Origin: Micropterus salmoides
Taxonomy: Eukaryota > Chordata > Actinopteri > Centrarchiformes > Centrarchidae
Direction of reading: 5' to 3'
Length of the DNA stretch: 64,000 nt
Assembly (NCBI RefSeq): GCF_014851395.1
Contig: NW_024040817.1
Coordinates: 29,111,976 to 29,175,975, forward strand
The notes beneath the pieces are model-generated. The model searched no databases, had not been told where the DNA came from, and worked only from the letters and a program-made list of their open reading frames with translations. The first letter of the stretch is position 1; every line of letters starts with the position of its first letter. Both the position numbers and the translations under genes were made by a program. Shown piece by piece: positions 22,809-33,510 of this stretch.

Positions 22809-24244
22809 CAAGGTTATTACAGTTTAGGATTTTTTATTACTTTTTATTTGTATTTTGTTTTGACTTTTTGTATTCAATTTCAGTTTAGTTTTAATTAGTT
22901 TTTAACGTGATAACGTGTTAGTTTTAATTTTTTTTAAATGCTTAGTTTTAGATAGTTTTTATTAGTTTTAGTGTTAGTTTTAGTCTTTGTCGCTGCACGA
23001 TGCCAAGCTCAGTTCAGTTTAGTTCAGTCCAGTTTAGTTTAGTAGTACATAAGATTTGTGGGGGACACCTTTTTTAAGCTATCTGAAGCATGTAGGGGCC
23101 CAAACACTAAGCATATATATACAGTGTGTGAGTGTGTGTGTGTGTGTGTGTGTATCTATATGTTTTTTTTTGTTTGTTTTTTTGAAGTACTAACACATTG
23201 TCTAAATAAACGCTACAAATCTATAAAGCACATGCTACATCTACGGTATAATTTAAAACCTACATACAGAAAACCCTAAGAGCAAATTACCCTAATCCTA
23301 CTACCCAGTGGTCCCAAGAAATTAATTACATCAGTGTCTAGCTCTATCATTCTTGGTTAAATAGGTGAAATACAATAAATGTAGGTGATGGACAGCTAAG
23401 AAATTGGAAGATAGTGTAGGGCCCCTTTGGAGCCACAAACAACAGGTCCCTAGCACACTGAAGGTAAGTCTGACTGGAAAGCAGTTAGGCTATATTAAAA
23501 TGTAAACCTATATTAATCAAAAAATAGATTCTATGTTAAAAGCACAAAGAGACAGGTTGGCTGAGATATGAATGAGCCCATAAAACACACACTGGCTGAC
23601 ATGCAGTAAATATAATGACCAGCAGACAGTTAACCCATACAAGGGGAGCTCACAATCAATGGGCAAGGAGCAACTTTATCCCACACACAGGATGAGCAAA
23701 CGATCCCTACCTGGGTCTCCTGGCAAAGTTAGCCTCCCCATAACATTACATGGGGTTCTTGTCGTAACAGCGGTTGCCAGCTGCTACGCTACGGCCAGAC
23801 GCCGCCCTGACCCCAGGCTCTCTTGATGAATAAAGCAATTGTGGCAGGCCAGCCACACGGCCAGCTCTTCACGCGGAGGAGAAAAGCATAACACACCCGC
23901 GGCTCACAACAGGTGCCTATCGGAGTTTGCTAATCATGCTAATGCTAATCACCACATGCACCTCTAAACTACCGGTCCAGCAAAAGCAACTGCCCCGCAA
24001 CGTCAGTTCCCCCAGCTTCATATCCACTCGAAATGTAGGCTTCGGTCCTATGAGCTAAATAGACGAAAACTAAGGACTTTTACTCTTTCATTTTAGTTAC
24101 TTTTAGTTAGTTTTGCAAACTTACAATATAGTTTTAGTTAGTTATCGTTTTTTTGTAAAGCCTCGTTTTTATTTTTATTTCAGTTAACGACATTGTTTTT
24201 TCACATCTAGTTTTGTTATTTCTTCGTTTACGATAATAACCTTG
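22809..24244. mobile_element. hAT-type non-autonomous element inserted in L2-like copy A2
   Basis: Ends CAAGGTTATTA (22809-22819) and TAATAACCTTG (24234-24244) are perfect 11-bp inverted repeats, flanked by 8-bp direct repeats differing at one base. An 8-bp duplication fits hAT. Subterminal regions are rich in AGTTTTAGTT-like repeats in opposite senses at the two ends (22880-23040 and 24060-24230). The interior has no transposase frame. The L2-like sequence resumes immediately after the right duplication, as shown by alignment with copy A1. A (TG)n tract sits at about 23116-23153. Confidence 0.75.
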
Positions 24245-24252
24245 CCACTAAC

Positions 24253-24375
24253 ACACCCCTTCAACCCCTTTACAAATACTGTAAGTCTTTGTACATGTAA
24301 ATATTTTTTTGCATCACTGCAAGACTGGCACATTGCAGATAATCGTTGATATTCTTCTATATTTTTTTATTTTCA
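24253..24375 (+). mobile_element. L2-like copy A2, 3' tail part 1
   Basis: Contains TACATGTAAATAT and CTGGCACATTGCA, which match copy A1 at about 18739 and 18778. Similarity is lost after about 24375 where a second insertion begins. Confidence 0.7.
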
Positions 24376-25150
24376 ATTTATATGACTCTATAATAAAGGA
24401 ATGAATCTGTGTTTGTGTCTGTCTGTGTGTTTGTATTGCGATTCTGTCAGGAACTGTTAATCTAATCGCCTTCAAACATAGTGGGTGTTTTGCTGCGGAC
24501 ACAAGGGAGTGCAGTGTCATGTTTTGTGCAATTTGAACACGTGACACGTTCACAATTAATAAATATACTAGAGAACAGCAGCAGAGCTCTGCTCACTGGG
24601 GTACGCTCGCGGGGACGGGGCTTACAGCAACCGATATGGTAGTAAATTGTTTAAATGGAGTTATTGTCATCACGCAGGTTTGATATATGTTAGCAATGAA
24701 TGTGTTGAAACAAAATTATAAGAGTTTTATTAAGTTTTAAGGAAGCGCTGAATATCTAACAGTATCTTTGCCACTGTTGTGTTGTTTCAGTGTTATTAAT
24801 ACTCTAGGTCAGGGATCGGTAAATAAGTTTGGGTGTTTGGTTAGTTCAGTTAATAATGCACAGGTTATTCAATCGGAGGGTTGTGGTTCAGTCCACACTT
24901 GCGTGAAAATAACTACGAAGAGACTGTTTCACATGCTCACAATAAAGCATGTGCTCGAGCACCATCCGCTATCAAAGTACCTATTTATTTATGTATTTAA
25001 TTTGGCCCGTGGCATGCCTAATGCCAACCACTACAGTAGGTGAAACCAATGTGACGCACATTTTGAACAATGCGTTACATCGGCCCCTTTGAACGAGCAC
25101 TGCACAAACCTGGAGTGTAAATATCTGCCAGCCTGCTCTTTTTCTACACA
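24376..25150. mobile_element. Second insertion in L2-like copy A2, with tRNA-like module
   Basis: About 775 bp absent from the corresponding place in copy A1. The start resembles CTCTATAATAAAGGAATGAA. It holds a CpG-rich patch (GGGGTACGCTCGCGGGGACG, 24598-24617) and a tRNA-like block at 24837-24900 with an A-box-like TTAGTTCAGTTAA and a B-box-like TGGTTCAGTCCAC. Upstream of this, ATCGGTAAATAAGTTT resembles a segment at 57654 that also precedes a tRNA-like block. Exact ends, target duplication and superfamily are not determined; a Helitron-type element is possible. Confidence 0.5.
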
Positions 25151-25318
25151 TAGTTTTATCATTCATTATAACTTGCATGTGTTTATTCCATATTTATATA
25201 GTTTTACTTTTATTTATGTCAACTTTACGTTTGTCTACGTGTAGCACCTTATCACCAAAGCAAATTCCTCGTACGTGTAAAATACTACTTGGCAATAAAG
25301 CTCTTTCTGATTCTGCCC
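25151..25318 (+). mobile_element. L2-like copy A2, 3' tail part 2
   Basis: Resumes similarity to copy A1 from ATAACTTGCATGTGTTTATT through GTCTACGTGTAGCACCTTA to ACTTGGCAATAAAGCTCTTT and TGATTCTG, the 3' end of the element. Confidence 0.75.
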
Positions 25319-25334
25319 TCAGCAACATCCTCCA

Positions 25335-25465
25335 GGCACATCCATCGTCAACCGCTTATCCTGCGTACAGGGTCGCGGGGGGGCTGGAGCCTATCCCAGC
25401 TGACATTGGGCGAAAGGCGGGGTACACCCTGGACGGGTCGCCAGTTCATCGCAGCCTCAAGGCAC
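25335..25465 (-). repeat. Teleost short repeat fragment, minus strand
   Basis: On the minus strand it contains the blocks GGCGACCCGTCCAGGGTGTA, CCGCCTTTCGCCCAATGTCA, GCTGGGATAGGCTCC and GATAAGCGGTTGACGATGGA, the 3' part of the family seen complete at 51328-51554. Confidence 0.75.
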
Positions 25466-27424
25466 AGTCAACTAAAAATGAGGGTACCATGAGGATACAA
25501 TTCTTGATGACAGGCAGAGAAACTACACAACCCAGCTCAATAGCAGTAATTCAATTCAAAATAATAATAAAAAAACAGATCATTCTTGCAGTTATAATCT
25601 GAGGGGTTCATGTATGTATGGCGTTAATTGTATTTGCAGTATTGTAGATGCTGCAAATACAACTGTTGATCAATGTCAGAATTTTAAAATATATAGTTGC
25701 AATTCAGTACATTTGGATGGGTTAATGCAGGGTGGCTTGTCAGATATTTATTCAGCATACATGTATGGTGCCTGCGGTTTGTTAGTGGCAGTGTTGAGAG
25801 ACTGCGGTCTTTTGAAGGTGCACGTATAAACCTAATTTTGATCAAGGGCCACATGGATGTGGTTGGAACCTTTGAGAAAAGCTAGTAAGTGTATGTAAAA
25901 AAAAAAGCATTAAACAGAACTTAACTTAACAAATAATAAAATGGTAGGTATGTCGTATGCTGGTAAAATATTCAAACCAATTCCTTTTCTTCTGGGTTGA
26001 CAGTATAATTATAATAATAATAACAATAATAATAGTGAGAAATTGGTATCTAATGGTAGATTTGTGTTATGAAGGCAGCAGGAGATCCACAACTAATCAG
26101 TGACTTCCAGCATTGCAGTAATACCTACTGATGTAATCTCCCAACATGATGGACTGACTGATTTAATCAATTTATTCAAAGTGGATGGATGTTTGTCAAT
26201 CAAGGAGAGACTCCTTAATTTTGTCTGACTGTCTCACAAGTGCTTTGAATTCCATGAGAGTTGAAGAATGAAAAAACTGTCAATTTTAAAACAATGACTC
26301 AGTGTAATTTATAGCAACAAAAGGCTCTTCATATAACCTTTTTTATTCGATAACATATCAGTGATCAGTGTGTTCTGGCAATATAATTTCCTTGAAGTAG
26401 CTGAACTAGAGACAAACCAAGTATAGACGCACTGCTCAATCCAGTGCTCAGAAAGACAAATGACATCTTACATGAAACTCAGTCAAAGTCAAGAAGGTGC
26501 GGGTACATGAGAGCTTGCTCTCTTAAGGATATTTCAGTTGATCAACAGAGGTATTATCTTTGCTTTGCTTTCCCTTTTCAACAATATCAGCCGGCTTTCC
26601 TTTGCAATTGATTGTGAAAAGTAGCTTGTCGCGTCTGTGAATCACTTTGTGGCTCATCACCCACATTTTACCCCCCCTGAATAGGAGTGTTGAAAGTCAA
26701 TTTATTTCCCCAAGATTGCAATTTCTCTTGTTTATAGTATGAAAATGAGTTTGTATCGTGATGAAAAGGAATCACATTCTAATTTGTTTGGAGGTTGCTT
26801 GAATGTGATAATGAGATTCTGTTGTACACCAGCAATTTTAATATTTCTCCGGTGACGATGATGGAAAACAGCCAGTACAATAAATACCAGAGTTGAAATC
26901 GTGTCATTGCATTGTACACACAGTCTTAAATGCCTGCTTTCATCCTCAAATTATGCACAAGGTGAGTGATAATACTGTTTTTCTGTTATTTTATTTGGGC
27001 AAAGTAAAGCTATGAAATCAATATGTAACCAGAACCTTATGTCACAGCTGAATACTTAGACTAGCAAGATGTAACAGATGGTTTATAATTGCAAGGGATA
27101 TGTTTTTTGGGTGTTTTTCCCCCCCAAGTTGCAGAGCAGTATATGCTGTAAAGATTTAACAGTATATTGACTCAAATGTTCATTAGGGAAACAAATGCAA
27201 AATGTAAATTTCATATTTACATGGAAGACAAATTACAAAGTATTTGAAGGATGGTCCAATGAGAGGCAAAGATTTCCTATCTTTGAAAGCCACAATTTGC
27301 CTAAGAGATTAAAGCATATGTGTAGCAAAGTGAGACAATGTAAGTGAACAAGAGAGAATAACAGAAAGACAGTAACATGAGTTATGACATTAAAGTTATA
27401 GCATTTTCACCAGGAGGAGGGGCA
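25466..27424. other. No gene recognised
   Basis: AT-rich with small AAT-rich tracts (near 25560 and 26010-26033). No coding similarity. Conserved noncoding sequence cannot be judged from one genome. Confidence 0.45.
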
Positions 27425-27560
27425 AAATATCAACTATCTCCGGGTTGCAGCAGACAATTTTAGTAGTAGATAGTACGGGATAGTTCAGAACTCACCTGAA
27501 CCAGGCTAACTATAAGGTTTATTAAAGAGAAAAGTCTTAAGCCTACTCTTAAATGTAGAT
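27425..27560 (+). repeat. Dispersed teleost repeat (GTCTTAAGCCTACTCTT family), copy 2
   Basis: Contains a 'gatagttcagaactcacctgaac' block and AGAAAAGTCTTAAGCCTACT, matching the family at 15395-15830. Truncated on both sides. Confidence 0.5.
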
Positions 27561-29744
27561 TATATTATTATTAATTATATTAATAAAGTAAATGTTATTT
27601 AAGTTTTATTCATTTCGAGGCAGGGATCATTTCATTGGTCAACACTACACCTAGCATTCTACTGGTTAGTGGATGTTGCCAGGGTTATTTCACAAAAATA
27701 AAGGCCAAAAAGCAGAACTGAAATCTGAGAGCAAACATTTCACAAGTACACAGAAAAAGCCTGAGCTTGATGAGAAGGGCTGAAGCTAGAGTGCAGGAAA
27801 TCTGTGCAAGCAACAATATATCAGAGTGCAAGCATATAGTTGAGCAGAAGCAGAGCAAATCTAATTGCAAGCAGGGGCTGTTTGAGTGTGAGGGCAGGGT
27901 TTTGAGCATTACAACATCTAAACATGAAATCAAAAAGTCATGCTCTTGAATAAAGATAGGAAAATAATATGTTATGTTAACATGTAGAAAAAAAATGTTG
28001 TTCAAATCAAAAGTGGTGAGGTCACTGATTGATTTCTGACAGAATGTCCTGTAACCTTGTGGGTAGTAAAAAAAAATGTGCCTTGGAATATTTATTTATT
28101 TAAATATTTATGAAATATATATAGAAATATTATATCATCGAATGTCTTTTAAACAGTGAGTGCAATACGTAGAAGTATGATTTGTGTTCTTGATAAACTA
28201 GATTAAACAATGCCAAAAATACTTAACTTTTCATATATTTTAATAGGGCTGAAAATAGACATTAAATCCATAGTGTATTTGACTAAATTGGAATGTACAG
28301 TACATGCTTGTGGACAAAATAACAACTTACAGTGTAATGCAATCTCATAATAACAATACCAACAACCATGGCCTCAGAAACGGCCATATAACTAATTTTG
28401 ACACAGTAACTCTGACAGACAAGTGCTTTCCCTGTGTCTCCTGAGTGCAGCCAATACTTGAAGTGTGAGTATGTGGCCCAGACTTTGACAAAAAGACTTG
28501 CATTGCTGGCAAATAAGGACATTTCAAGCAGCTCTCATTATGAATAAAAGCATAATAAATTGAAGGCTCTGTGTGCAATAATAATAATAATAATACCAGT
28601 TTGAGCACAACCAGCAAAGGTGACATTTTATAGTACAGCTAACATCTGTTTTCACCCAGTTGTTCAGTATAAAAGAGGCTAAATTTAATCAGAAGCCTGG
28701 TATTTGCTGGGGTCAATGAGAGTGAAAATGAGACCATATTTTATCAAACATTTGGCAGCAAATATGGTCACTTTACAATAGTTAATTTACTCCCCACCAG
28801 ATCACCACCATATATTACAACTATTCCAATCAATGGAACAATATACCAAGACAATAATGTGACTATGAGTTGACAGCATTTTCCTTGCTCAAAAGATGAC
28901 CTTATCTTCCCTCCTTCTCCACAGGCTGGTGAGAAATGATGAAAACATTGGGCAGTATACAATATAGCATTCTTTCTAGGGAAAGGCTTGTTTCTCCCTC
29001 CTCTTTGCCATTTCCCTCCAAAAATTACATTAAGATGTTTCCCTCGTTACATATACTTTATATTGTTTTCTTTTTTCATCAGTAACCATACAAGTTGAAG
29101 AAGTGAAGTAAGTGCTTCATTTAAAAACACTCCTTAAATGGTTTTCCTCAGTTTCTCCTTATTTAAATTAAAATATTTTGGTGGGAAAATTGGCAGTAGG
29201 CACGTTGAGACAATATTGATTAAATGTTAGTATTTCAATGTGGAAAACATGCCCAAACACACAATTTTTGATTCAATGGCATTTTTTCAAATTGTAATTG
29301 CTGTAGAAATATTGATTTAAAGTAGATTTTTTAACCTCAACCATATCGCCTTTCCGACCGTAACTCAATGTTGAATGAACAACTTTTGCTATTTCCCTCC
29401 GCCAGCAAACTGATTACGTACTGAACTGATCTTGAGAGCACCCCACAAGATGTGGGGGAAAGTGAGAAACTTTTTATTTTTCTGAAATGATGACCACTGT
29501 GAAGGGGTGTTGTTGAAGCTGTATGATGAATCTGATCGCTGATACTGAATTTCTACTTAACATACCTGTATGATCAAATTAAGTGTACAGATTGTCAACA
29601 TAATAAGGGTATAGTAAAGATTTGAACAGAGTAGAAATCTTGTTGCCATTCCTACCTCTGTTGCTCTTCTATCTGTAATTGAGTTTTTAGTCAAAAAGCT
29701 GAAACATGTACCTCGATTGTTCTCTTATAAAAGGCCAAATTACA
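27561..29744. other. No gene recognised
   Basis: AT-rich. Contains an (AAT)n tract near 28578-28594. No coding similarity or element ends were found. Confidence 0.45.
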
Positions 29745-30065
29745 GTTTACCATATTCACCATCTTTATTTAGAATGTTAGCATGCCAACGTTTGCTACTT
29801 AGCACAAAGTGGAGCAAAGGGGGATGGGACAAATATTAAATATAAAATATTGGACAAATTGTCTATGAAGATTCTCAGTCATCCAGGTCATAGTTATCCA
29901 ACGAAGGTTAAAATCAAGGGCAACTGGACTTGGTTGAAGATTCTTCAACCAAGTCCAGATTTTAAACAAGATTTTAACCTTCGTTGGATATTGGACAAAT
30001 TAAAATTTTGGTCTTATGATGGCGCTAGATGAAAAGTTAAAGGATCACCAAAGTTATTACAATTT
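29745..30065 (+). repeat. Dispersed teleost repeat R3, copy 1 (interrupted)
   Basis: Contains GAATGTTAGCATGCCAACG and GCTACTTAGCACAAAG, then after the insertion ATGGCGCTAGATGAAAAGTT and ATCACCAAAGTTATTACAAT. These blocks, in this order, belong to a family of short interspersed fish repeats, with further copies at 44698-45375 and 48040-48335. Non-coding. Confidence 0.6.
29861..30001. mobile_element. Palindromic insertion with 14-bp target duplication
   Basis: ATATTGGACAAATT occurs at 29847-29860 and exactly again at 29988-30001, flanking new sequence inside repeat R3. The inserted part holds nested inverted repeats: 29895-29915 pairs perfectly with 29970-29990 (21 bp), and CTGGACTTGGTTGAA (29924-29938) pairs perfectly with 29944-29958 around a 5-nt loop. 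A long direct duplication suggests target-primed (LINE-type) insertion, with the palindrome arising by template switching or fold-back copying; that part is inference. Confidence 0.7.
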
Positions 30066-30592
30066 CCACTGCAAGACTGCTAGCATGGCAGTATCAGTAT
30101 CCTGTTGTGGGCTCAACAGGGAGTGGGGTTATGGTCCAGCTGTGCCAGCCTCACAGCCTTAGGCCCAATCTCAATATCCCCACAAACCTTAAGACCTGAA
30201 CTCTCACAGACTTAATTGACATCACCTGGCAAGTGTTGAGTGCCGGAGGCTGCAAGCGCTCAAAATGCTGTAAATGGGAATGGGACAGCACTTTGCGACA
30301 TTATCACATTTCCTTGATGATGCTGAAACATATTGCACACCATTGTGGTTTATTTTACGTTTTTTACTTTCTTTGCGGCCACGGTACTTAAGGGACTGAC
30401 TGCTTTATACACCTTGTAGGCTCTTGCTCTACAGAATGCATGAAAGCTGATTGTCAATAATAAACTATATTTGTCAATAACCAATATACTATTGTTGGTC
30501 AAAACAGCATTATTAAGAAAAAAACTAAAATAAATAGTTGAATAAAGTAGGTGTGTAATAAGGTGATTACATTTCTCTGATTTCATGTGTTC
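30066..30592. other. No gene recognised
   Basis: Nothing recognised up to the TA target site of the Tc1/mariner element. Confidence 0.45.
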
Positions 30593-30594
30593 TA

Positions 30595-30623
30595 CACTCA
30601 CCTAAAGGATTATTAGGAACACC
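30595..30623 (+). repeat. Left terminal inverted repeat of Tc1/mariner
   Basis: Starts CACTCACCTAAAGGATTATT; differs from the right end at one base (G in place of A at position 13). Confidence 0.92.
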
Positions 30624-30742
30624 TGTTCAATTTCTCATTAATGCAATTATCTAATCAACCAATCACATGGCAGTTGCTTCAATGCATTTAGGGGTGTGGT
30701 CCTGGTCAAGACAATCTCCTGAACTCCAAACTGAATGTCAGA

Positions 30743-31783
30743 ATGGGAAAGAAAGGTGATTTAAGCAATTTTGAGCGTGGCATGGTTGTTGGTGCCAGAC
30801 GGGCCGGTCTGAGTATTTCACAATCTGCTCAGTTACTGGGATTTTCATGCACAACCATTTCTAGGGTTTACAAAGAATGGTGTGAAAAGGGCAAAACATC
30901 CAGTATGCGGCAGTCCTGTGGGCGAAAGTGCCTCATTGATGCTAGAGGTCAGAGGAGAATGGGCCGACTGATTCAAGCTGATAGAAGAGCAACTTTAACT
31001 GAAATAACCACTCGTTACAACCGAGGTATGCAGCAAAGCATTTGTGAAGCCACAACACGCACAGCCTTGAGGCGGATGGGCTACAACAGCAGAAGACCCC
31101 ACCGGGTACCACTCATCTCCACTACAAATAGGAAAAAGAGGCTACAATTTGCAAGAGCTCACCAAAATTGGACAGTTGAAGACTGGAAAAATGTTGCCTG
31201 GTCTGATGAGTCTCGATTTCTGTTGAGACATTCAGATGGTAGAGTCAGAATTTGGCGTAAATAGAATGAGAACATGGATCCATCATGCCTTGTTACCACT
31301 GTGCGGGCTGCTGCTGGTGGTGTAATGGTGTGGGGGATGTTTTCCTGGCACACTTTAGGCCCTTTATTGCCAATTGGGCATGGTTTAAATGCCACGGCCT
31401 ACCTGAGCATTGTTTCTGACCATGTCCATCCCTTTATGGCCACCATGTACCCATCCTCTGATGGCTACTTCCAGCAGGATAATGCACCATGGCACAAAGC
31501 TCCAATCATTTCAAATTGGTTTCTTGAACATGACAATGAGTTCACTGTACTAAAATGGCCCCCACAGTCACCAGATCTCAACCCAATAGAGCATCTTTGG
31601 GATGTGGTGGAACGGGAGCTTCGTGCCCTGGATGTGCATCCCACAAATCTCCATCAACTGCAAGATGCTATCCTATCAATATGGGCCAACATTTCTAAAG
31701 AATGCTTTCAGCACCTTGTTGAATCAATGCCACGTAGAATTAAGGCAGTTCTGAAGGCGAAAGGGGAACAAACACAGTATTAG
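30743..31783 (+). pseudogene. Tc1/mariner DD36E transposase with one nonsense codon
   Basis: The frame starts at the ATG at 30743 and would encode 346 residues to the stop at 31781, the usual size for the family, except for a TAG at 31262-31264 (codon 174). Residues 1-60 hold the first helix-turn-helix (SISQSAQLLGFSCTTISRVY) and residues about 65-125 the second, which together bind the inverted repeats. The catalytic triad is present: D155 in WSDESRF, D246 in QQDNAPWHK, and E283 in SPDLNPIEHLW. The last two are separated by 36 residues, which is DD36E, not the DD34E of classical Tc1. The stop falls between the first and second catalytic residues, so neither half alone could catalyse transposition in the nucleus. 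No frameshift is seen. The change fits a single C-to-T event in a Gln codon, by inference. Confidence 0.92.
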
Positions 31784-31786
31784 TAT

Positions 31787-31815
31787 GGTGTTCCTAATAA
31801 TCTTTTAGGTGAGTG
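31787..31815 (-). repeat. Right terminal inverted repeat of Tc1/mariner
   Basis: Inverse copy of 30595-30623 with one mismatch; followed by the TA at 31816-31817. Confidence 0.92.
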
Positions 31816-31849
31816 TATATAAGATCCTTGTTAATGTAGTGTTTCTTTG

Positions 31850-32560
31850 GAAATGTATGGATACCAGCTCACCAGATATGCCAGGTTGAACACCCATGTG
31901 CCAGTCCTCAGGATGTACATGGATGTGGAGCGAGACATGAGGATTGACTTCAGGATGTGGATACTGGTCCTTATTTTTGTTAATTGGCTGGCGTCATCCC
32001 ATCGGATGATTTTGTTGTGCCAAAGTCTACGGTCATCTTCTTCCCCAGTCCAAACACCTTGGAAGAAAGTTGACTGAGGATTTGGACAGCTGGCACAGCA
32101 TTAGGTTGTGGGGGCCAGAGTTGGCTGTCACATACGTATTAAACCACTCAAACATAACCAATTAGATAATTTTAACTACAAACAGTTTAACTCCACTCAA
32201 CTCCAACGCATCTGTGACTCATCTGGGAGATTTCTGGACATTTTTGTTGGTTATGGAGGTTCATTAAATGACACACGGATTTCAGAATCAGCCCTGTACA
32301 TTTTCTGTACACCTGGATTTTTTCTCTTGGGAGATGTAAGCTACCATTGTCTTGAGCTTCCAATGCCAATTGTAACACCCATTACAAGGGAGCATGCAGG
32401 AATGCTTAATGGAAAGCATGGCAGGACCTGTTCCATAATTAAGAGGACATGTAGGGTCATGAAGGCACTTTGGCAGGCCACCTTGTTCAAGGCGCTGGAG
32501 GTTAGGCTGAAATTCTGTTGCCCTGTCCTGTGCGTTTATCCACAACGTGTGCATTACACA
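31850..32560 (+). pseudogene. PIF/Harbinger transposase (HARBI1-like) remnant
   Basis: The frame 32108-32845 contains VGCHIRIKPLKHNQLDNFNY, LQRICDSSGRFLDIFVGYGG, SLNDTRISESALYIF, FFLLGDVSYHCLELP and ACTRTCSIIKRT-like blocks, followed by LFKALEVRLKFC. These follow the DDE_4 nuclease order of Harbinger transposases. Two catalytic sites look lost: the family's (I/V)DGCHI has no Asp here (RVGCHI), and the Glu of the SIIERxF block is Lys (SIIKRT). The middle Asp in NDTRI is retained. Upstream, about 31900-32105 carries broken N-terminal sequence. Similarity ends near 32560. The parent enzyme inserts at short TWA targets together with a Myb-like partner, whose remnant faces it at 33122. Confidence 0.75.
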
Positions 32561-33121
32561 TTGAGATTTCTTGGAAGTGCCAGAGCCCCCCGTATGAGAG
32601 AGAACCCCCTTCTCCACACAAACATGACATACAGGCGAGGAGTGGTGCCCACATGTGGGATGTGCTATGTGCCCACATATTGGCACCCCAGCGCCTTCAG
32701 GCCCCTTTCAGGGATTGTGATTGTGCCAGAATATGATTTTTTTTACTTTGGGCTAAGTCAAATCCCCTTTAGTTTACATTCAATATGGGCTAAAACAAAC
32801 CTGCTGTCCCCTCAAAAAATTAGTTGCAACTTTTTAAACATTTAACTTTGTGGACATAAAAGCTATAATAAACCACATTACTGCCTTCTGTGATGCTTGT
32901 TTGTTATGGATCCAAAGGTTTTGATACTCAAGAATGACATTATACACATTTGTTTTGCAACAAAAAAAAACACCTTTCAATATTCATGCTGGAAATCTCA
33001 ATTCAAAGAAGCAACTCATGTTTAATGTCATGCAGCTTTTAACTGAGGAATCATTTGATTTAAGGGACAGATATCTATCATGTATAATGAATAATAATAT
33101 TCAAATAAAAAAATGAAAAGG
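32561..33121. other. Probable intergenic part of the Harbinger element
   Basis: Lies between the two convergent Harbinger gene remnants. No further coding similarity was identified. Confidence 0.35.
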
Positions 33122-33510
33122 CTACTGCTTCTCCACCAACTTCCCAAAGATACCAATAAGTTTGTCCATTCTGCTCTTCTTTTCTCTCTCTTCATCCCTT
33201 TCGTCCAGATCCCTCTGCCTTTTTTCCTGCCTTTCGGTATTCTCCTTTAAGTACTTCTTAAACTTCAGAGTACACTAAAAACTTCAGAAAGACAAAGGGT
33301 AGTCGATGGCCCTGGAGCAGAAGTACTGGCCACCACATCAGGATCCTCTGCAACATCTGAGTCCCTCTTCCCCAGAGCCTTATGCATTGCCTCAAAGAAA
33401 GGCCAGTTTGCAGCGGTCACCTCCCCACCCTTCATCCCTGATCTGGTAATAACAGTGACCCATCTCCTTTATGATCACACTGTTGAGAAAAGCAGAGTTG
33501 TGGGGCCGTT
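33122..33510 (-). pseudogene. Harbinger Myb/SANT-like DNA-binding protein remnant
   Basis: On the minus strand one frame reads NSAFLNSVIIKEMGHCYYQI, then after a one-base shift GEVTAANWPFFEAMHKALGK, RDSDVAEDPDVVASTSAPGP and, after a second shift, RQEKRQRDLDERDEEREKKS and MDKLIGIFGKLVEKQ ending at a stop at 33122-33124. The WPFFEAMHKALGK block with a Pro/Ser/Thr linker and a charged helical C-terminus is characteristic of the Myb/SANT-like protein encoded by Harbinger elements, which in known members helps the transposase into the nucleus and onto the element ends. The N-terminal trihelix is incomplete. Its orientation, opposed to the transposase remnant, fits the usual two-gene plan of these elements. 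Confidence 0.65.

Larger units (their letters stand above)
30595..31815 (+). mobile_element. Tc1/mariner transposon, DD36E (Incomer-like), near-complete
   Basis: A 1,221-bp element bounded by 29-bp terminal inverted repeats (30595-30623 and 31787-31815) that match at 28 of 29 positions, and flanked by TA on each side (30593-30594 and 31816-31817), the target duplication of this superfamily. It encloses one transposase gene broken by a single stop. High end identity and a near-open gene mark it as the youngest insertion recognisable here. Assignment to DD36E rests on the spacing of the catalytic residues. Confidence 0.92.

Noticed and set aside
32518..32736. Second open frame overlapping the Harbinger remnant
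   Set aside because: It is a shifted frame of the same decaying transposase region.
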